Position numbers and translations under genes: made by a program. The notes under the pieces were generated by a model. The model was not told the DNA's origin. It made no database searches and saw only the letters and a program-made list of their open reading frames with translations. From contig JBAOHJ010000001.1 in assembly GCA_037045055.1 (NCBI GenBank), positions 1-64,000 of the forward strand: a stretch of 64,000 bases of DNA, in the 5' to 3' direction. Shown here in pieces: positions 26,652-35,766 of the stretch. The stretch is from Phosphoribacter sp037045055. GTDB taxonomy: Bacteria > Actinomycetota > Actinomycetes > Actinomycetales > Dermatophilaceae. Within the stretch, counting starts at the first letter, position 1, and the number at the start of each line of letters is the position of its first letter.

Positions 26652-28151
26652 CTACGGCGGCAGGGGCGTGGGCCAGGCGGCGTTGAGCGCGTCCACCACG
26701 TCGAAGACGTCGGCCCGCGGCGAAGGGCCGCCCGCGGTCGGCGCGTGGTAGTGGTCCACCGTCACGAAGGTCGGGATCTGCGCGAACGGGTTGAGCTTCG
26801 CGTCCTTCGTCCAGCACCGGGCCGCGTGATCGAGGAGGAGCGGGTACGCGTTGGCCGCCGTCGCGGTGGCCTCGTCGGCGCCGATCGGCCCCGTGTCGAA
26901 GTGGTTCAGGACGAAGACCTGGTTGTCGTGGAGCGTCGGGTCGCCGCGGTTGACCGCGCAGCTCCACGTGGGATCGTCGTACGGCGTCTCCCACCCGTAC
27001 GCGCGCCAGTCGAGGTGCCACTTGCCATTCGCCTTGCCGTCGTCCGTGAAGACGACCAGGCGCTGGTTCTTTGCGATCATCTCGCCCAGCGTGGGCCAGG
27101 GCGAGCCCGGGGGCTTCGCGTGTACGTACAGCGGCCGCGTCGGATCGGCGAGCCCGTCCGCGGAGGAGAGCCCGCTCGCCGCGAGCGCCTTCAGCGTGTC
27201 CGCCTCGGAGATGTACGCCTCGAGGATGAACGTCACGACGTCGGTGGGGTGCGCCGTCATCCACGCGGCGATCTCGTCCAGGCCCTTCTTCATGGGCATG
27301 GCTCCCCATACGCCGCAGCTGCCGTGGCACAGGTAGAGATCTCCCATATAGGCGTACGTGTCGAGCATGAGGCAGCGCACGCCGTCGTCGAGCTGCTGCG
27401 TGAAGCTGCGCTTCTGGTTCGGTATCGGCGCGACGAAGCCGTAGACGGAGCTCGACATCGCGTTGTGCGTGCAGGCGACGGCGACCTGGTTGTACGGACG
27501 CTCGCAGAGCGCCGCCGCCCCATTGCAGACAGCGCCCGCTCCCCCCGCGCCGCCGGCTGTTCCGCCGGTGCCCGCCGCCGCGCCGGCCGTTCCGCCGTTT
27601 CCCGCCATCGCGCCGCCCGCGCCGCCGGTGCCCGCTGCCGCGCCTGCCGTTCCGCCGGTGCCCGCCGCCGCGCCGGCCATTCCGCCGTTTCCCGCCATCG
27701 TGCCAGCCGATCCGCTGCTGCCCGCCATCGCGCCGGCCGCACCCGCCGCACCCGCTTTCCCTGCGGCGCCTCCGGAGGTGCCCGCGGCGCCGGCACCCGA
27801 GCCACCCGTGGCGCCGGCACCGGCCCCCGAGCCACCCGTGGCGCCGGCACCCGAGCCACCTGCGTTGCCGGCACCGGAGACGCCTGCGGCGCCCGCACCG
27901 GAAGCGCCGGACCCGGCTCCGCCCTTGCCGCTTCCAGCGGACCCGCCGCTCCCTCCCGGCATGCCTGCCGCGCCGGCGCCGGCCGCTCCTGCGTTTCCCG
28001 CCGACGAGCTTCCGCCTCCCGCGCTGCTGGCTCCGCCCGCTGCGCCCGATGGCGCGTCGGTGGCGTCGCCGGTCTCGCTGCCGCCGCACCGCAAGACGCC
28101 CAGCGCCGTCGAGGCGATCGCCAGCGCCGTCCATGCTCGCGCGCGGTTCAT
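26652..28151 (-). CDS. Stalked lipoprotein with PI-PLC X-like phosphodiesterase domain
   Basis: An intact 499-residue protein. The signal peptide ends LGVLRCGG (lipobox Cys about residue 22), and roughly 190 residues of Gly/Ala/Ser stalk follow. The C-terminal ~290 residues form a phosphatidylinositol-phospholipase-C-like TIM barrel. Both catalytic-type histidines are visible, in ACTHNAMSSSVYGF and DLYLCHGSCGVWG. Further barrel strands are VVTFILEAYIS, LVVFTDDGK and VFVLNHFDTG. Such proteins cleave phospho-inositides or GPI-like headgroups, so attack on eukaryotic or bacterial prey membranes is a plausible role for a myxobacterium, but this is inference. A signal peptide, lipid anchor and stalk imply surface display. 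Confidence 0.82.
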   Translation of the reverse strand: MNRARAWTALAIASTALGVLRCGGSETGDATDAPSGAAGGASSAGGGSSSAGNAGAAGAGAAGMPGGSGGSAGSGKGGAGSGASGAGAAGVSGAGNAGGSGAGATGGSGAGAGATGGSGAGAAGTSGGAAGKAGAAGAAGAMAGSSGSAGTMAGNGGMAGAAAGTGGTAGAAAGTGGAGGAMAGNGGTAGAAAGTGGTAGGAGGAGAVCNGAAALCERPYNQVAVACTHNAMSSSVYGFVAPIPNQKRSFTQQLDDGVRCLMLDTYAYMGDLYLCHGSCGVWGAMPMKKGLDEIAAWMTAHPTDVVTFILEAYISEADTLKALAASGLSSADGLADPTRPLYVHAKPPGSPWPTLGEMIAKNQRLVVFTDDGKANGKWHLDWRAYGWETPYDDPTWSCAVNRGDPTLHDNQVFVLNHFDTGPIGADEATATAANAYPLLLDHAARCWTKDAKLNPFAQIPTFVTVDHYHAPTAGGPSPRADVFDVVDALNAAWPTPLPP

Positions 28152-28193
28152 CTCGACGCAGACCGTATCACGCCGGGTGGGGCCGCCCCCGGT

Positions 28194-29210
28194 CTACGGC
28201 TGCTTCCCGGCCGGCTCGATCTCGCACCAGATGAGGTGCGTCTTGGAGCAGTCGTTGTCGTTCCACTCCTTGTTGTTGTACTTGAACTCGGCGCAGTCCT
28301 CGTTGCCGCCGGAGTCGTTGGGCTCGCCGGATGCCCACATCTTCGCGATGAAGGCCGGGTCGCTGGTCTCTCCCGTGACCCACGCGAACGTCCCCTCCGT
28401 CGCGCTATCCGTGTAGCCAATCCAGATCGTGCTGCTCATGTACTGCCAGACGAAGTCTGCTTCGGTCTGCGTCGTGACCGTGACCAGGTGGCCGCCGCTG
28501 ACGGTCTCGCAGAACGCCTTGCCCTCGCTCCACGAGTACGTGCTGCTCGATTCCCAGTAGCAGTGCGTCCCGAGCTGTCCCTCCCCCGACTGGCACTGCA
28601 CTTTGCACTTGTTCGAGCAGCGGTCGTTGTTGCTCGTGTTGCCGTCGTCGCACTCCTCGCCAGGATCGATGGTTCCGTTTCCGCATACCGCGGGGCTGCC
28701 GCCGGAGCCCGCCGAGCCTCCCGAGCTGCCGGCCATCCCGCCGCTCCCCGCGGTTCCGGAGCCGGCCGAGCCCGCGGTTCCGGAGCCGGCCGAGCCCGCG
28801 GTTCCGGAGCCGGCCGAGCCCGCGGTTCCGGAGCCGGCCGAGCCCGCGGTTCCGGAGCCGGCCGAGCCGCCTTTCCCGGAACCACCGGCGGCTCCACCGC
28901 CACTCGCGCCGCCGCTCGACGTGCCCGCGCTTCCGCCCGAGGCGCCGGCGCTGCCACCCTTGCCGGCCGCGCCCCCACCGCTGCCACCCGTGCCTGCCGT
29001 GCCGCCCTTTCCGGCGGCTCCTGCCTGGCTCCCGCCGCCGCCGCTCGTGCCTGCGGCGCCCGCGTCCCCCGCGGCGCCCGCCGCGCCTGCCGACGATCCG
29101 CCGCTGCCGCCGTCGCCCTCGTCCGTCTCGTCCTCGGGTTTTGCAGATATGCCGGCGGCACACGCGGTGGCCAGGAGCGCGATCGAGAACAGCTGGAAGG
29201 AAGCACGCAT
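28194..29210 (-). CDS. Stalked lipoprotein with myxobacterial Cys-rich repeat and C-type lectin domain
   Basis: An intact 338-residue protein. MRASFQLFSIALLATACAAG is a lipoprotein signal with Cys at residue 17. A ~150-residue Gly/Ser/Ala stalk follows, including five perfect 8-residue repeats. Next is a DUF4215-type Cys-rich repeat (CGNGTIDPGEECDDGNTSNN, then CSNKCKVQC). The C-terminal ~120 residues form a C-type lectin fold: CYWESSSTYSWSEGKAFCE, WIGYTDSATEGTFAWVTGE, ASGEPNDSGGNEDCAEF and NDNDCSKTHLIWCE. The EPND motif and WND-type segment resemble a calcium-dependent mannose-type binding site. It probably binds glycans at the cell surface. Confidence 0.88.
   Translation of the reverse strand: MRASFQLFSIALLATACAAGISAKPEDETDEGDGGSGGSSAGAAGAAGDAGAAGTSGGGGSQAGAAGKGGTAGTGGSGGGAAGKGGSAGASGGSAGTSSGGASGGGAAGGSGKGGSAGSGTAGSAGSGTAGSAGSGTAGSAGSGTAGSAGSGTAGSGGMAGSSGGSAGSGGSPAVCGNGTIDPGEECDDGNTSNNDRCSNKCKVQCQSGEGQLGTHCYWESSSTYSWSEGKAFCETVSGGHLVTVTTQTEADFVWQYMSSTIWIGYTDSATEGTFAWVTGETSDPAFIAKMWASGEPNDSGGNEDCAEFKYNNKEWNDNDCSKTHLIWCEIEPAGKQP
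28747..28866. repeat. Five perfect 24-bp tandem repeats in the lectin-lipoprotein stalk
   Basis: The unit CCCGCGGTTCCGGAGCCGGC plus CGAG is repeated five times without mismatch, coding for GSGTAGSA-type octapeptides. Perfect identity implies recent expansion or ongoing copy-number change of the stalk length. Confidence 0.85.
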
Positions 29211-29334
29211 GGTCGGAAGCGTTACCGCTCTTCCGATTTTCTGCCAATCGACGGCAGGGCGGGCGAAAAGGCGTGTGCGGACGTGTCGGCCTTTTGCCGA
29301 TATGTCGCCGCCGGCCAATCCACTTAACACCGGT

Positions 29335-30028
29335 TCAGGGACCGCAGCTCTTCGGATTGGCGCCGGTCGGAATCCGACGAGGCAGCGGTGGTGCAGTTGT
29401 AGAGCATCGACGTCGCGTCCCACCCGCAGACCTTGCCCGCGTCGCACACGAGCGACTGGACCATCGTGCCGTTCTGCTCGCACCAGTAGACCTTGCCGTC
29501 CGGGCCGCAGCAGCCGGGGTACTCGTGGGCCTGCGAGCACGTCGTGGGGATCGCGTTCCCGGCGGCGCCCGAGCCGGCGGAGCCGCCGCCCTTGCCCGCG
29601 GAGCCGCCCTTTCCGCCGGAGCTGCCACCTCCGCCGGGGCCGGGGCCTCCCCCCGCGCCCGGCCCTGCGCCGCCCGGGCCGGGGCCTCCCCCCGCGCCCG
29701 GCCCTGCGCCGCCCGGGCCGGGGCCGGGATCGCCGCCGCCGCCGCCCGCGCCGAACGGCGCGCTGCCCGCGGAGCCGCCCGTGGTCGGCGCGCCGCCGGT
29801 CGCGGCTCCCGAGGAGCCGCCGCCGCCCAGGAACGTGGTCGTGCCCGCGGCGCCGCCCGTCGTGCCGCCCGTCCCCGCCGCGTCTCCGCCGCTGCCGCCG
29901 TCTCCGCTGCCTCCCTGGCCGTCGCCGAAGAGGCCCTTGTCGTCGGTCCCTCCCCCGCACGCGAGGGCGCGGAGACCGAGCAGGACGAGGGCGAAATGGC
30001 CGAAGCGAGAGAAGGCACTGCGCGACAT
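29335..30028 (-). CDS. Stalked lipoprotein with small Cys-rich domain
   Basis: Starts MSRSAFSRFGHFALVLLG with lipobox ALACGG. A ~130-residue stalk of Gly, Pro, Ala and Ser includes a duplicated 39-bp unit near 29642-29719. A ~65-residue terminal domain follows with cysteines in TCSQAHEYPGCCGPDGKVYW, CEQNGTMV, VCDAGKVCGWD and YNCTTAAS. This CCGPDG/CGWD pattern recurs in polyangial lipoproteins of unknown role. An extra T near 29382 seems to shift the end; the alternative frame gives SDPTGANPKSCGP and a stop at 29335, which looks more natural than the literal end at 29324. Confidence 0.65.
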
Positions 30029-30189
30029 GGCGCGCACCTTACCAGCCTCGCCGCGGCTCGCCATGGACGCGGAGCGTCGTGTGCGGGGGACCGGACGGCT
30101 CGATGGCCTGGACACCGACACGGTGGCCGCTCCCGGAACAAAGTTGGCCCTGCGCGGGCGGTGGTCCTAGACCCCGGACTCTCGCCCCG

Positions 30190-32885
30190 CATGGCCACGC
30201 TCTTCGCTCCCCGACGCGCCGCGATCGCGGCAGCGAACGCCCGAGGCACGCCCGCGTCCGACCCTCCGCCCCCGGGCGAGAGGTCGCACGCGGCGGCCAT
30301 CGCGCGCGGTCGCGAAGCCGCTGCGCTCCTGCTGTTCGTGGGCGCGGTGTACACCGCGCTCGCGCTCGTCTCGTTTCGCGGTAGCCCGCTCGACGTCGAC
30401 CTCTCCGGGCCGGACTGGGTGGGTCCCGTGGGCGCTGCCTGGGCGCGAGCGCTCGTCGGCGCCGTGGGCGTGACGGCGTTCTTCGCGCCCGTCGAGATGA
30501 TGCTCCTGGCGTGGCCGCTCCTGCGCGATCGCGCGTCGATCGCCACGGTCGCGCGCCTCGCGGGCGATCTGCTCGTGCTCCTGATCGTCGCCGCGCTGGT
30601 GCAGGTCGCGCTGCCGACGTCGACGATCCTGGGCGGGATGCCGGCGGCCGGCCTCGTCGGCGAGCTGTTCGGCGAGCTGCTCCGGTCGCTCTTCTCGTCG
30701 ATCGGATCGTTTTTGATCGGGCTGACGGCGATCGCGCTGATCCTCATCGCGCGCGTCGTTCTCGTTCATCTCGTCCGCGCAGAAGGCCATGCACGGCACC
30801 AACGTCGCTGCGACCAAGGCGGCGTCGGGCGCCCGGGCGGTGGCCGAGGCGTGGGAGCGCGCGGCCGAGCTGCGCAAGGAGCGCGAGGCCGAGCTGCGCC
30901 GCGCCGCGGAGCCGGTGATCCACGACGATCCTCCCGCGTCCGACGGCGCCATCGTCGCGGCGGCGCTCGGGGACGAGGACACGCCGGACGCGCCCGTCGT
31001 GCTCACCGTCGAGCCGCGCAAGACGCCGCCTCCGCCCGTGCTCGAGGACGAGGCGCCGAAGAAGCGTGGCCGCAGGAAGCCGAAGGAAGAGACGCCGGTC
31101 ACACCGGGCGTCTCCGAGGTGAAGGCGCGGACGCCCGAGCCGGTGGTCGCGCTCGAGGCGGTGGTCGAGCCGGACGAGAAGCCAGCACGGCGCGCGAAGA
31201 AGAAGGAAGAGACGCCGCCCCCGCCGCCGGAGGAGCCGGAGGAGCAGGGAGACGTCGGTCCGCAGATCGTCGATCACGTCGCGGAGGTCGTGCCCGAGAA
31301 GCCGGCCGCGCCGCCGAGGCCGTCGCGCGAGGCGCAGAAGGCCGCGGCGCTGGGCTTTCGCATGCCCGAGTCGATGCTGCTCGATCCCGCGCCGGCCACG
31401 ATCGTGCGCGAGGACCGCGACGCGCTGCTGGGGCGCGCGAAGGAAGCTCGAGAAGACGCTCGCCGACTACGGCGTGAGCGGCAAGGTCGAGGAGATCCAC
31501 CCGGGCCCGACGGTCACGACCTTCGAGGTCGTCGCCCGCCGCAGGGCACGAAGGTCATCGAAGGTCGCGGGCCTCGCCGACGATCTCGCGCTCGGCCTCT
31601 CGCGCAAGGTGCGCATCATCGCGCCGATCCCCGGCAAGAACCGCATCGGCTTCGAGATCCCGAACGAGCGAGCGCGTGCCCGTCAACCTGCGCGAGCTCG
31701 TCGAGGACCGGCGCTTCCATGGAGATGAAGGCGCCGCTGCCCGTGCGTGCTCGGGCGCGACATCGTCGGCGCGCCCGTACTTCGCCGACCTCGCGTCGAT
31801 GCCGCACGTGATCGTCGCCGGCGCGACCGGCGCCGGCAAGAGCGTCGGGCTCAACGTGATGCTGGTGAGCCTGCTCTATCCGGCGCACGCCCGACGATCT
31901 GCGCCTGCTTGATGATCGATCCGAAGGTCGTCGAGCTCGCGCCCTTCGACCGCATCCCGCACATGCTGCTGCCGGTCGTGACCGACATGAAGCAGGCGGC
32001 CAACGCGCTCAAGTGGGCGGTGGACGAGATGGAGCGGCGCTACCAGCTCTTCGCCAACGCCGGCACGAAGAACATCACCACGTACAACGGCTGGGTCGAG
32101 AAGGTGCAGCGCGGCGAGGCCAAGGCCGCCGAAGCCGCCCGCCCGAAGGTCGACGGCGGTGGCGCCGACGACGGCACCGAGGTGGAGGTCGACGCGGCCA
32201 AGGACGGCGAGCGACGCCGAGCTGCCCGAGAAGCTGCCGTTCATCGTGATCGTCGTCGACGAGTTCGCCGACCTCATGATGCAGCAGGGCAAGGACGTGG
32301 AGGCCAGCGTCGCGCGCCTCGCGCAGAAGGCGCGCGCCGCCGGGATGCACGTGATCCTCGCGACGCAGCGCCCGAGCGTCGACGTCATCACGGGCATGAT
32401 CAAGGCGAACTTCCCGACGCGCATCGCCTTCCGCGTCGCGCAGAAGGTCGACAGCCGGACCATCCTCGACGAGCAGGGCGCCGAGCACCTGCTCGGGCGC
32501 GGCGACATGCTCGTCAAGATGAACGGCACGAACGACACGCAGTCGCGTGCAGTGCCCGTTCGTGCTCGGAGGAGGAGGTGCAGCGGGTCACCGACTTCCT
32601 GCGCGCTGCAGGGCGAGCCGGTCTACGACGAGAACATCCTCAAGCCGCGCGACGACGAGGGCGAGGACGGCCGAGGACGACGACGGAGAGCTGGATCCGA
32701 TGTACGACGAGGCGGTGCGGATCGTCGCCGACACGCGGCGCTGCTCGACCTCGTGGCTTCAGCGCAAGCTCGGGCGTAGGGTACAACCGGGCGGCCAAGA
32801 TCGTCGAAGCGCATGGAAGAACGCGGAGCTCGTCGGGCCGGCCAACGGTGCCAAGGATCGCGAGGTCTTGATTGGGCCGCTTTGA
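30190..32885 (+). CDS. ftsK: DNA translocase FtsK, frameshifted
   Basis: Pumps chromosome termini through the division septum and activates XerCD recombination. The N-terminus has four membrane segments (for example AAALLLFVGAVYTALALVSF, LLVLLIVAALVQVAL, FLIGLTAIALILIARVV). A charged Pro/Glu/Lys linker follows, then the motor. Motor landmarks are DYGVSGKVEEIHPGPTVTTF, IAPIPGKNRIGFEIPN, Walker A GATGAGKSVGLN, MIDPKVVELAPFDRIPHML, Walker B FIVIVVDEFADLMM, and ILATQRPSVDVITGMIKANF. The gamma winged helix is near the end (LQRKLGVGYNRAAKIVE). About nine indels split the frame (30760, 31450, 31545, 31670, 31750, 31890, 32210, 32550 and later). Confidence 0.9.
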
Positions 32886-32949
32886 AGATGGCGGGCCGGA
32901 AGGGCCCGAGGGTGTCGTGTCGGGGACCTGGGACTGTCGCGGCAGCGCC

Positions 32950-33186
32950 GTGATAGCGCGGCTCGAGGCCGTGCTGGCGCGCTGCTGCGAGTCGGCCTGC
33001 GAGGTCGAGCGCAAGGGGATGCTCCGCGAGATCGCGGACCTCCTGCCTCACCCGCAGCTGCCGTGCGAGCTGCGCGCGGCGGCGCTCGAGCGCATGGGCC
33101 GCCTGGCCCGGCGCGCGAGCGAGGACCCTGCCTGCCAGAGCGGTCTCTGCGAGATGCAGCGCCGCGTGGCCGGCAAGGACACCTGA
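32950..33186 (+). CDS. Small hypothetical protein
   Basis: A 78-residue helical protein starting at GTG 32950, with further in-frame starts at GTG 32914 or TTG 32872. It has four cysteines (RCCESACEVE, CQSGLCEMQ) and a Leu/Arg pattern that could form a helical hairpin. No family is recognised. It lies 64 bp downstream of ftsK on the same strand. Confidence 0.4.
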   Translation: MIARLEAVLARCCESACEVERKGMLREIADLLPHPQLPCELRAAALERMGRLARRASEDPACQSGLCEMQRRVAGKDT

Positions 33187-33232
33187 CGCCGTCCGCGTTC
33201 CCTTCCCGCCGCGTAGGGCGTAGGGCCTCTCC

Positions 33233-33856
33233 TTGCGGAACAGGCGCGCGCTGCGGGTCTCGGCGGCGCTGGCAGCCGGCGCTGCGCTGTTCGCGTCGCG
33301 GCTCGCGCGCCGCTGGGGCTCGCGCGATCGTCGAGCCCTCGGCCGATCGTGGTGGGCGCCTCGACGCCTGGAGAGGCGCCCCCGCGAGCGCCGCCGCGTC
33401 GTCGTCGCCGCCCGGGCGACCGCCGCTGCCGCCGCCCGCTTCGGCCGTCGTTGCGGGACGGCCCGCCCGCGATGCTCCACCTGGATCCGCGCCGGACCAA
33501 GACCGCAGCCCGTACCGCGCGCCGCGCGCGCTCCCCGTGTCCGCTGGACGTACGCGGCCGGTGGGGCCCGTCGCCGCGGCGCCGGTCGTGGCGGGGGGCC
33601 GCGTCTCGTGGTCGCGTCGCCGTCGGGTGCGTCGTCCGTCCGCCCTGGACGCCGAGGGCAAGCCCGCGTGGACCTTCGACGCGCGCGAGCGTGTGTATGG
33701 AAGTCCCATGGTCGTGGGGGATCTCGTCGTCGTCGGCGTGGATCGCGGCACGGCGCTCGGCGCTCTAAGTCTCCGCGTCCAGCGGTCGGGTGCGGTTTCG
33801 CGCGGCCGTGGACGGCGACGCCGACACCGGGCCGGCGCCGCTGCCCGATGGCGGCT
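33233..33856 (+). CDS. PQQ-like beta-propeller repeat protein, frameshifted and cut at the contig join
   Basis: Begins at TTG 33233 with a signal-like N-terminus (LRVSAALAAGAALFA). After indels a beta-propeller of the PQQ/BamB type appears: PVVAGGRV, SALDAEGKPAWTFDARERVY, GSPMVVGDLVVVGVDRGTAL, then VRFRAAVDGDADTGPAPLPD. Each blade shows the PxVxGdxVxVg...ldaxGkxxW pattern. The sequence stops making sense as this protein at about 33,855, where DNA of another organism begins, so the C-terminal part is missing. Function (outer-membrane assembly or dehydrogenase scaffold) cannot be decided. Confidence 0.6.
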
Positions 33857-33862
33857 CCCGAC
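33850..33862. other. Junction between two unrelated genomes
   Basis: The left gene reads correctly through LPDGG (about 33,853). The right-hand gene on the other strand reads correctly only from GDDDVMGVG leftwards (about 33,859). Neither continues across. Codon style, error profile and lineage signals all change here. No repeat or mobile-element end is visible at the join. Confidence 0.85.
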
Positions 33863-34711
33863 GCCCATGACGTCGTCGTCGCCCGGGTCCTCGAAGTCGA
33901 CCTTCTTGCCGCCCCAGTAGACCGGCAGCAGGCCCCCGAGGGCACGGGGGCGGCGGGCGTAGGCGACGTTGGGGATCGACAGGAAGATGTGCAGGTGCTT
34001 GCTGTAGGTGACGAAGACGGTGAAGACGAGCAGGACCGCCAGCGACAGCAGCAGCAGGACCGTCTCGGCCACCTCGACCGCGTCCTGGGAGAGCCCGGAG
34101 AACAGCGCGGCGAACCCCTGTGACGCGAACGCGCCCCGCAGGAACTGCATCGTCGTGCTGCCGGCCTCGTTGACGCCCTGGGCGACGATCGACGCGCCGC
34201 GGAAGGCCAGCAGGGTCCAGACGACGTTGAAGATCATGAACAGCACGAACCACGCCGGGCCCAGGTGCGAGCCGAAGAAGCGCGAGCGCCGGCCGAGGGT
34301 CGCGGGGGCGTTCTTGATGCGGATCCCGACGAAGATCGCCAAGGCGAGCACGCACAGGATCGCGAACAGGTCCTCGACGAAGCCGAACCACGCCCAGTTG
34401 CCGAAGAACGGGATTTGGAAGTGCGGGTCGACGAGCGCCCCGAACCCCTCGATGATCGTCAGCAGCAGGACCATGAAGCCCCAGAAGACGAGCAGGTGGG
34501 CCACCCCGGGCACGCTCCACCGCAGCAGTTTGCGCTGTGCGGCGACCTCGACCAGCTCGGCCTGGACGGTCTGCCCGATGCTGCTGCGCCGCCCGGGCTC
34601 GATCGGCTGGGCCCGCTGGCCCAGCCTGACCAGGAACATCAGGCGTCGCCCGGCGATCCCCAGGCAGACCACGGTGAGCAGCAGGCCGAGGATCAGCCGG
34701 ACCGCCATCAT
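33857..34711 (-). CDS. Membrane Fe-S oxidoreductase (HdrD-like) N-terminal part, truncated at the join
   Basis: Starts MMAVRLILGLLLTVVCLG. The ~285 visible residues form the membrane cytochrome-like N-terminal domain with five or six helices (VAHLLVFWGFMVLLLTIIEG, LFAILCVLALAIFVGIRIK, GPAWFVLFMIFNVVWTLLA, LLLLSLAVLLVFTVFVTYSK). The canonical segment GGKKVDFEDPGDDDVMGVG follows. In intact homologues the next part carries the CxxCxxC iron-sulfur motifs and CCG domains; here it is replaced by foreign sequence. Position beside etfAB suggests it passes electrons from electron transfer flavoprotein to the membrane quinone pool. A GAAGGAG ribosome-binding site precedes the start. Confidence 0.8.
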
Positions 34712-34750
34712 TCGCAGGAGCTCCTTCGGGTACGCAACGTCGGGGCCGGC

Positions 34751-35713
34751 TCAGCCTTTGCGTTTGGCGACCTCGTCGGTCAACGCGGGGAGGACCTTGT
34801 GCAGGTCTCCGACGACGCCGAAGTCGGCCACCTGGAACAGCGGCGCCTTCGGGTCCTTGTTGACCACGACGATGGTCTTGCTGCTCTGCATGCCGGCCCG
34901 GTGCTGGATCGCCCCGGAGATCCCGGCGGCGAGGTAGAGCGAGGGGGCCACGGTCTTGCCGGTCTGGCCGACCTGCAGCTCGTGTGGGGCCCAGTGCTGG
35001 TCGGTGACGGTGCGCGAGGCGCCCACGGCGGCACCCATGGCGTCGGCGAGCCGCTCGACCACCCCGAAGCCCTCCTGGGAGCCGACTCCCCGCCCGCCGG
35101 CGACCACGACGGCCGCCTCGGTGAGCTCCGGCCGCCCGCTGGCGACCTTGGGCTCGCGGGCGGTGATCCTGGCGCCCTTGGCGCCGTCGCTCACGGTGAC
35201 GTCCACGGCCTCCACGGCGGCCGCGGTCGCCGCGGGCTCGGCCGAGGTCGCGTTGGGCCGCATGGTGACGACCGCCGGTCCGCGCACGACCTCGCTCGTG
35301 GCGACCCACCGGCCGGCCAGGACGGACTGGGTGGTCGTGACGGTGGCGCCGGAGGCGCGCACGCCGGTGGCGTCGGTGACGATGCCCGAGCCGAGGCGCA
35401 CGGCGACCCGGGCCGCGACGTCTTTGCCCTCGGGGCCGGAGGTGACGAGCACGGCCAGGGGGGAGACCCGCTGCGCGATCGCGACGACGGCCTCGGCCTT
35501 GGGCAGCGAGAGGAAGTCCTCGATCTCGGGCGCGGCCACGGCATACACCTTGGTGGCGCCGTACTCGCCGAGTTGCTCGACGACGGCACCGCTGGGCTCG
35601 CCGAAGACCACGGCGGCGGGCTCGCCGAGCCCCCGGGCGACGGTGAGCAGCTCGAGAGTGGGCTTGCGGACTCCCGAGGCGGTGGTCTCGGCGACCACGA
35701 GGACTTCCGACAC
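34751..35713 (-). CDS. etfA: Electron transfer flavoprotein alpha subunit
   Basis: A 320-residue FAD-binding subunit that accepts electrons from acyl-CoA and related dehydrogenases. GTG 35713 (VSEVLVVAETTASG) is the expected N-terminus. The C-terminal FAD domain has VVVAGGRGVGSQEGF, GASRTVTDQHWAPHELQVGQ, GKTVAPSLYLAAGISGAIQH and VVVNKDPKAPLFQVADFGVV, all family signatures. It lies 53 bp after etfB and 39 bp before the Fe-S oxidoreductase, one operon. Confidence 0.95.
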   Translation of the reverse strand: MSEVLVVAETTASGVRKPTLELLTVARGLGEPAAVVFGEPSGAVVEQLGEYGATKVYAVAAPEIEDFLSLPKAEAVVAIAQRVSPLAVLVTSGPEGKDVAARVAVRLGSGIVTDATGVRASGATVTTTQSVLAGRWVATSEVVRGPAVVTMRPNATSAEPAATAAAVEAVDVTVSDGAKGARITAREPKVASGRPELTEAAVVVAGGRGVGSQEGFGVVERLADAMGAAVGASRTVTDQHWAPHELQVGQTGKTVAPSLYLAAGISGAIQHRAGMQSSKTIVVVNKDPKAPLFQVADFGVVGDLHKVLPALTDEVAKRKG

Positions 35714-35766
35714 GATGGGGTTCTCCTTGCAGGTATGCCGTGCGGGTGCGGTCAGGGGCTTGCGGG

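Noticed and set aside
28747..28866. Regular 24-bp repeats as a CRISPR-like array
   Set aside because: The units are directly tandem with no spacers, are in frame and encode a stalk octapeptide. No cas genes are present anywhere in the window.
33850..33862. Recent horizontal transfer boundary
   Set aside because: No integrase, IS, tRNA or repeat lies at the join, and both flanking genes are truncated. An assembly chimera is simpler.
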